DNA of 64,000 nt, taken from Closterium sp. NIES-65 (lineage: Eukaryota; Streptophyta; Zygnematophyceae; Desmidiales; Closteriaceae). A model generated the notes under the pieces. It was given only the letters and a program-made list of their open reading frames with translations. It searched no databases and was not told where the DNA came from. Of the stretch, positions 59,214 to 64,000 are shown one piece after another (within the stretch, counting starts at the first letter, position 1; every line of letters starts with the position of its first letter). The position numbers and the translations under genes are program-made. The DNA is taken from contig CANXME010002275.1 of assembly GCA_948144175.1 (NCBI GenBank), positions 4,525,001 through 4,589,000 on the forward strand. Reading direction: 5' to 3'.

Positions 59214-59345
59214 TGTGAGAATAAGCGAACAGGAATGAATGAACTAGCAGTGAAATGAGTACAAGTAGGAAACCCTAGAATTGTGTACCCCCTGTAGGCT
59301 AACCCACTATAGCCTACACAAGCATAACATATATAATGTCTGACA
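59214..59345 (-). repeat. 5' LTR of copia element 51861-59345
   Basis: 132 bp, same ends as the partner except one base near the terminus; followed by the ATGTT duplication. Confidence 0.93.
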
Positions 59346-59350
59346 ATGTT

Positions 59351-60860
59351 GGGCGTAGTAGCTACACTGTAATTAGTTATTGTACGGACTATTTCGAATT
59401 TGCTACTACCGAGTCACTACGTACTGCATGGCCAGCCAACCTCAAAGGGTAGCGTTGCGACACAGCAAATACATTGTGTGAACTCCCCACCCCCGCGGAG
59501 TAGGAGCAGGGTTGGGACATTGTACCTACTCCACGCCGCGGTGAGTAGTAGTTTGTATGTATCAGCACATATGCGTACATACCCCCCAGGAGAGGAGTAG
59601 CTACTTAGTAAGTACACAGCACGTTAATAGTACATAGTATGCAGGTTCGCATTTACTACTTTGGGATGAAGGCGAAGGGAAGTGAAGGTGCGTGTGACTG
59701 GACGAGGAAGTGGGGGCGACGGGAAGAGAAGTCGCGGGTGACGAGAATGGGAACAGTGATGTCGGCGGGCCGCGTGATAGGAGGGGAATCTAGGATCTTC
59801 GTGCATTGTTGGTATTACACGACGCCACACCCTCTCACCGTGCTGCACATCCGCATCCCCGGCCTCCGACACACTCGATTCCGCGACAGGGGACCGTTTC
59901 TAAGGTAAGCTTCAAGTCCTAAGGTCATCGTTTGATGAACTAAGTTTATATGGAAACATTGCTGGTGCACCACACGTGGTGGAGAACGCAAGGAGGAGCA
60001 ACTTTTTTCGCTCTACTAAAGTTCTAAGGGTGTGGTCGTCGCAAGCACAGTATGACACTAGTCGTCGCAAATTGGTTTCGTGAGGGTGCTTTGCATCCAT
60101 TCCGAACCTGACTTCCAAACCACCCAACCAGCCCTTGTTACCCAGTTTCCGTCTAACGAGCTCTTGTTCTGTATACCCATTGGGGAAAGAAAAGTCTAAC
60201 GGTCAACTCGTTTTTCGCAACCACTTCTCGCACTTTCTCGTTCCTCTTCGCAGATAGTATATTCTTCGTGGAGAACAAATGGGCAGCCTTCCCTTCCTCC
60301 CCACATGCCAATCTTGTTTTTGCCAGCTCGTTGGCTGCAGTTCCCAGTTGTTTGCCTGCCTATGGTAAAATAATGATAAAATCGTATGACTTCAAATCTG
60401 CGCAATTTCTATCCGTTTCCCTTTCGAACCAGCAAGCTCAACAATTACAGTAGATTCCATAACCTCCTACAGCTTCCATCACTTCTGACTTAAAGCCCGA
60501 GTACTACATGGCTGTTTTCATTTTCAAGATTCTTGAATATGAATTCGCCAAAAACCATGTTACCACCCGAAGTGGAGCATTCTCTCACGATAGTGATCTG
60601 TGATTGGCCAGCGACACTCAAAGTCATATCGAGATTACGGTCAGCAGGCAAGGCAGCACTGTTCACTTGAACTGAACTTGAAAACCATCTTGTACTAATT
60701 GTCAAGCATACTAGACATAGTTCACCCGTCATTCACGCCCAATAAGTCACTTCGTTTTTTCACACAACTCATGTTCGAACACCCGCAAGATGCTGCTGCT
60801 ATATTCTCCCTGGTCTAGAGCTAGGTTGTTGGTCGCTTAGGTTCCCCTATTCGCCCTCAC
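59351..60860. other. Unassigned stretch
   Basis: Mixed composition, no recognised gene on either strand. Short words ACTAC/GTAGT recur at 59350-59640. Confidence 0.4.
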
Positions 60861-60939
60861 TTGCCCACGACGCTTTCAGTTCTTTGGCTCACGTTACTCG
60901 TGCGTTGTCCACGATCGCGCTCCCTTCTATTTGTCGCCC

Positions 60940-61345
60940 ACACTTCCAACCGTCGCTCCCTTCCATTCGCCTCCCTCTGTTCCGCTCGTCGCCCTCCCTT
61001 CCGCGCGTCGCCCTGCTCGTCTCTCTGCCTTTCGCCCGTCCCCTCTCATCCGCTCGTTGCTCCACCTTCCACGCGTCGCCCTCCCATCCGAACGTCGCTC
61101 TCGTCACCGTCCCTTCCACCCGTCGCCCTCCCTTCCGCCCGTCGCCCTCCCTTTCGCACGTCGCCCACCCTTCCGCCCATCGCCCACCCTTCCGCCCGCC
61201 GCTCTCCCTTCCGCCGGTCGCCCACCCTTCCGTCCGTCGCTCTCCCTTCCGCCGGTCGCCCACCATTCCGTCCGTCGCTCTCCCTTCCGCCCGTCGCCTT
61301 CCCTTCGTCTCGTCGCCCTTCCTCCCGCTCGTCCCCTCGCAGTCC
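60940..61345 (+). repeat. CGTCGCCCTCCCTTCCGCC-type short repeats
   Basis: About 20 imperfect units of about 19 bp (CGCCCGTCGCCCTCCCTTC and variants with CACCCTTCCG). It runs into the 22-bp array. Open in several frames on both strands because of composition. Confidence 0.85.
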
Positions 61346-61400
61346 CCGTCCTCCTCTCTCCCCATCGCCCTCGCCATCCCTCCCGTCTCCCTTCCCATGG

Positions 61401-62225
61401 TGCACACTTGTCACCCTTCCCTGCTTTCTCCCATCCCCTTCCCTGCTTCCCCCCATCCCCTTCCCTGCTTTCCCCCATCCCCTTCCCTGCTTCCCCCCAT
61501 CCCCTTCCCTGCTTCCCCCCATCCCCTTCCCTCCTTTCTTCCATCCCCTTCCCTGCTTCCCCCCATCCCCTTCCCTGCTTCCACCCATCCCCTTCCCTGA
61601 TTCCACGCATCCCCTTCCCTGCTTCCCCCTATCCCCTTCCCTGCTTCCACCCATCCCCTTTCCTGCTTTCCCCCATCCCCTTCCCTGCTTCCCCCCATCC
61701 CCTTCCCTGCTTCCCCCTATCCCCTTCCCTGCTTCCACCCATCCCCTTCCCTGCTTCCCCCCATCCCCTTCCCTGCTTCCCCCCATCCCCTTCCCTGCTT
61801 CCCCCCATCCCCTTCCCTGCTTCCCCCCATCCCGTTCCCTGCTTTCCCCAATCCCCTTCCCTGCTTTCCCCCAACCCTTGCCCTGCTTTCCCCCAACCCC
61901 TTTTCTGCTTCCCCCAATCCCGTTCCTTGCTTCCCCCCATCCCCTTCACTGCTTCCCCCCATCCTGTTCCCTGCTTCCCCCCATCCCATTCCCTCCTTCC
62001 CCCCATCCCCTTCCCTGCTTCCCCCCATTCCATTCCCTGCTTTCCCCAATCCCCTTCCCTGCTTTCCCCCAACCCTTGCCCTGCTTTCCCCCAACCCCTT
62101 TTCTGCTTCCCCCAATCCCGTTCCCTGCTTCCCCCCATCCCCTTCACTGCTTCCCCCCATCCTGTTCCCTGCTTCCCCCCATCCCCTTCCCTCCTTCCCC
62201 CCATCCCCTTCCCTGCTTTCCCCCA
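61401..62225 (+). repeat. 22-bp pyrimidine minisatellite (CCTTCCCTGCTTCCCCCCATCC)
   Basis: About 37 copies at a 22-bp period (for example CTGCTT at 61751, 61773 and 61795). A longer segment of about 190 bp (around 61845-62000) appears again near 62030-62190, a second-level duplication. Long frames in all three plus-strand phases and on the minus strand result from the stop-free composition. Confidence 0.92.
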
Positions 62226-63550
62226 TCCCCTTCACTGGTTCTCCCTTTCTCCCTGTTCCCTGTCTCCGTGTTAGCCATTTCACTGAACCTACTTTCCCCC
62301 ACCCTCTGCTCTGCTTCCTCTCTACCCCTGCCCTGCTTCCCCTCATCCTCTGCCCTCCCTTTCCTTCATCCCGTGCCCTCCCTTCCCCTCATCCTCTTCC
62401 CTCTCTTCCCCTCATCCTCTGTTCTGCTTCCTTCATCCTTGCCCACTTTATCGCCTGTCCACTTTACCGCCTGCCCACTTTACCGCCTCAAATCCTTCCC
62501 TTCTCATCCGCGCGCAGGTGTGGCGGAAGGTGTACGTGGCGTGGAGCATGTTGGAGGAGCGGCTTGACGTGATAATCACTGATAACGCCATTCTCTGGCA
62601 AGTCAACCCTGCTGCCCACGCCTTCCCTCCCACCTCCCCCACACCATGTGCATTTCAATATGCCAACGCAGTCCCTATTGCTCGTCTGCTCACTCTACTC
62701 TCTCCCCATTCCCTCCCCCTTTGCTCCTCTGCTTCCTCGCAGCAGGCCATCGAAGCCCCGCATCCAGCAGATTTTCGACTGGAGCTGCCCAGAGCAGCAC
62801 CTGCGCCACCGCCACGCTGCTCATGGAGCATTATCACTCTTTGGTTGGTTCTGCAAGATGGGCTCTTCTTCTGGTGGAGTTGTGAGGCAGCCTCCTGTCG
62901 AGACTACCTTCAGCCTCCCCTGCTGCCCCATACTTGGAAGCTGCTCTGCCAGACAGTCAACACTTTGCGGGCAAGGAGTTGAAGGTGGATCATGGGGCAG
63001 AGGTAATGGAGTTTGGTGTGCGGCATGGTCAGTGCGGCGTGGTGTGGGAGGAAGGGGGAACGGCAAGCACAGGGTGAAGGCAGGCAGGTGCGTGGCAGGA
63101 TATGGAGATTGGCAGTGTCAGCAAGATGCCGCAGAGCGTTGATGCAGGAGGGGAAGGCAGGCTGGCAGTAATGCTGGCGGCAGCGCACGTCAAGGCATGC
63201 AAGGTGGGGCACGGCTGGAATGCGCTGCTGTGGGCTGGGGGAGTGCAGAGTGGTGCAGGGAATGGCAGGGCATGTTGTGTGGCGTGCAGAGACTGACATG
63301 CTGCAGTGCCAGAACATAAGGCAAGCTCACTGTGCATGCCTCAACTGGTGCTGCACATTGCAGTGTTTGCGAGTCGTGACCATGGCAGTCTGTTGCCTGC
63401 CAGCACGCCAGAGGCACTCTTAGAGCACTCTAGCGGCTGTGAGAAATGCTTCCCTATGTACCTGAAGAAGCTGGGGTTATCTGTGATGATAGTGGTAGAA
63501 GGGGTGTATTGTGTATGCCCATATCTCGGTGTTGACCCGAGCTCTTCTTC
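62226..63550 (+). other. Possible exon shards of an unrecognised gene
   Basis: Three pieces look less repetitive than their surroundings. They are 62519-62620 (acceptor GCGCGCAG, then VWRKVYVAWSMLEERLDVII), about 62742-62900 (acceptor CCTCGCAG, then KPRIQQIFDWSCPEQHLRH in one frame) and about 63345-63495 (HIAVFASRDHGSLLP, then KCFPMYLKKLGLSVMI). I could not link them with consistent phases and recognise no family. They could be a host gene with several introns or a decayed copy. The first follows the pyrimidine minisatellite, which could then be intronic. Confidence 0.25.
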
Positions 63551-64000
63551 GTGATGCAACATGTCAATACGGGCCCTATTGCGGTTGCTGCTGACGTTTC
63601 CGATTATGCAATTGGCAGTGTTGTGAGTGCAGCACTTCTGAGAAACCGAAGCCAGACGCCTCTCTATTCCTTTCAAGGGAATTTGGGTACCGTAACAGAC
63701 GAGGATTTTCACAAATATCGTACGGTAATAGTAAGAGATGCAGTGAGCACAATATGAACCTAGGTGTGTAAGTTATGGTCCCTACCAAACACATGCAACA
63801 TAATTCGCCAAGGCCAACCATAGAACCCAACAAGTGGATTGGCATAAGGCGAGTCATACGGGGTGAGTATACAGCTCATAAGTCACTATGTTCAAGCTGG
63901 TAAGTAGCACTTCGGTGAAGCACACATGCCGGTCTTGAACGCACAACATCGTAGTCAACCTGCGCTAGAGCTGCGGCTGGTGGGAGGAGAACTCAGCAGA
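63551..64000. other. Unassigned window end
   Basis: No supported gene. A short plus-strand frame (63551-63757) was considered and rejected as an element fragment. Nothing further was recognised. Confidence 0.35.

Larger units (their letters stand above)
51861..59345 (-). mobile_element. Ty1/copia element with both LTRs and a near-complete gag-pol frame
   Basis: Two 132-bp LTRs (51861-51992 and 59214-59345) are flanked by ATGTT (51856-51860 and 59346-59350). They differ at about three sites. The complement of about 59198-59213 gives the TGGTATAGAGCGGG primer site. One frame of 1928 codons covers the complement of 52344-58130. In order it has gag (MATPSVLAFDAEGRAID...), a long glycine-rich tract (57000-57310), a C-x13-C-x3-H-x4-C motif (CTYVLRSG...HATQRC), protease DSGAS (about 56540) and integrase with HHCC (LWHHRLGHPSL ... 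CVPC) and catalytic core (VVDDYSRY, LHSDRGGEF). A GGAEP-type repeat linker (54450-55030), reverse transcriptase and RNase H (VDNKAMLALC) follow. It is longer than the usual 1300-1500 residues because of the repeats. It looks whole or nearly so, with at most one or two breaks, and is one of the youngest elements here. Confidence 0.95.

Noticed and set aside
60861-62567. 568-residue Pro/Ser-rich protein on the plus strand
   Set aside because: It lies in pyrimidine tandem repeats that are open in all frames; no start context, domain or splice support.
63551-63757. Gypsy RNase H fragment (VAADVSDYAIGSVV)
   Set aside because: About ten residues fit the motif but the flanking sequence does not continue as RNase H or reverse transcriptase.
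63925-63970. tRNA-derived SINE head on the minus strand
   Set aside because: TAGCGCAGGTTG and GTTCAAGACC resemble pol III A and B boxes, but they are only about 15 bases apart, too close for a tRNA-type promoter, and no tail or target duplication was seen.

Overview
The window looks like nuclear DNA of a green plant lineage, most likely a streptophyte alga of the desmid/Zygnematophyceae type. This is inferred from GC-rich sequence, spliceosomal introns with GTAAGT/GTGAGT donors, a plant-style GDSL esterase block, very abundant Ty1/copia elements primed from initiator tRNA-Met, and many G/C-skewed minisatellites. I could not test the species assignment. There are no bacterial features. Only a small part of the 64 kb is ordinary gene sequence.

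Layout: 1-2.9 kb holds the 5' end of a minus-strand copia element inserted in a gypsy-like gag/LTR remnant. 3.4-11.7 kb is a complete-ended plus-strand copia element (133-bp LTRs, AGCTA target duplication), itself split by a 1.4-kb non-autonomous LTR element. 11.9-15.5 kb is a run of pyrimidine-, purine- and GC-rich minisatellites. 16.06-16.22 kb is a small Harbinger-like MITE. 17.4-23.9 kb (minus) is an 11-exon transposase gene of the Plavaka (CACTA/EnSpm-related) type, with a 366-bp tandem array in its last intron and about 180-bp tandem repeats upstream. 25.1-33.8 kb is a three-level nest of copia elements. 35.2-42.5 kb and 51.9-59.3 kb are two more complete-ended minus-strand copia elements with nearly identical LTRs. 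Between them lie an unrecognised eight-exon gene (43.3-46.8 kb), a 31-bp minisatellite block, and a partial GDSL-esterase-like gene (50.6-51.7 kb). 59.3-64 kb is mostly unassigned, with a long pyrimidine minisatellite and a few exon-like shards.

How it fits together: the copia elements share one plan: gag with a glycine-rich tract and an unusual Cys/His motif, protease, integrase, a tandem-repeat linker, reverse transcriptase/RNase H, a common 3' noncoding block next to the 3' LTR, and a GC-rich minisatellite leader between 5' LTR and gag that differs in each copy. Target duplications give a relative order of insertion. The Plavaka-like gene and the eight-exon gene are the most informative non-LTR items. 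In both, exon boundaries were read from the sequence, and splice phases agree at every junction but one in the transposase (exon 4/5), which I could not fix. The eight-exon gene carries one in-frame stop that a weaker in-phase donor would avoid.
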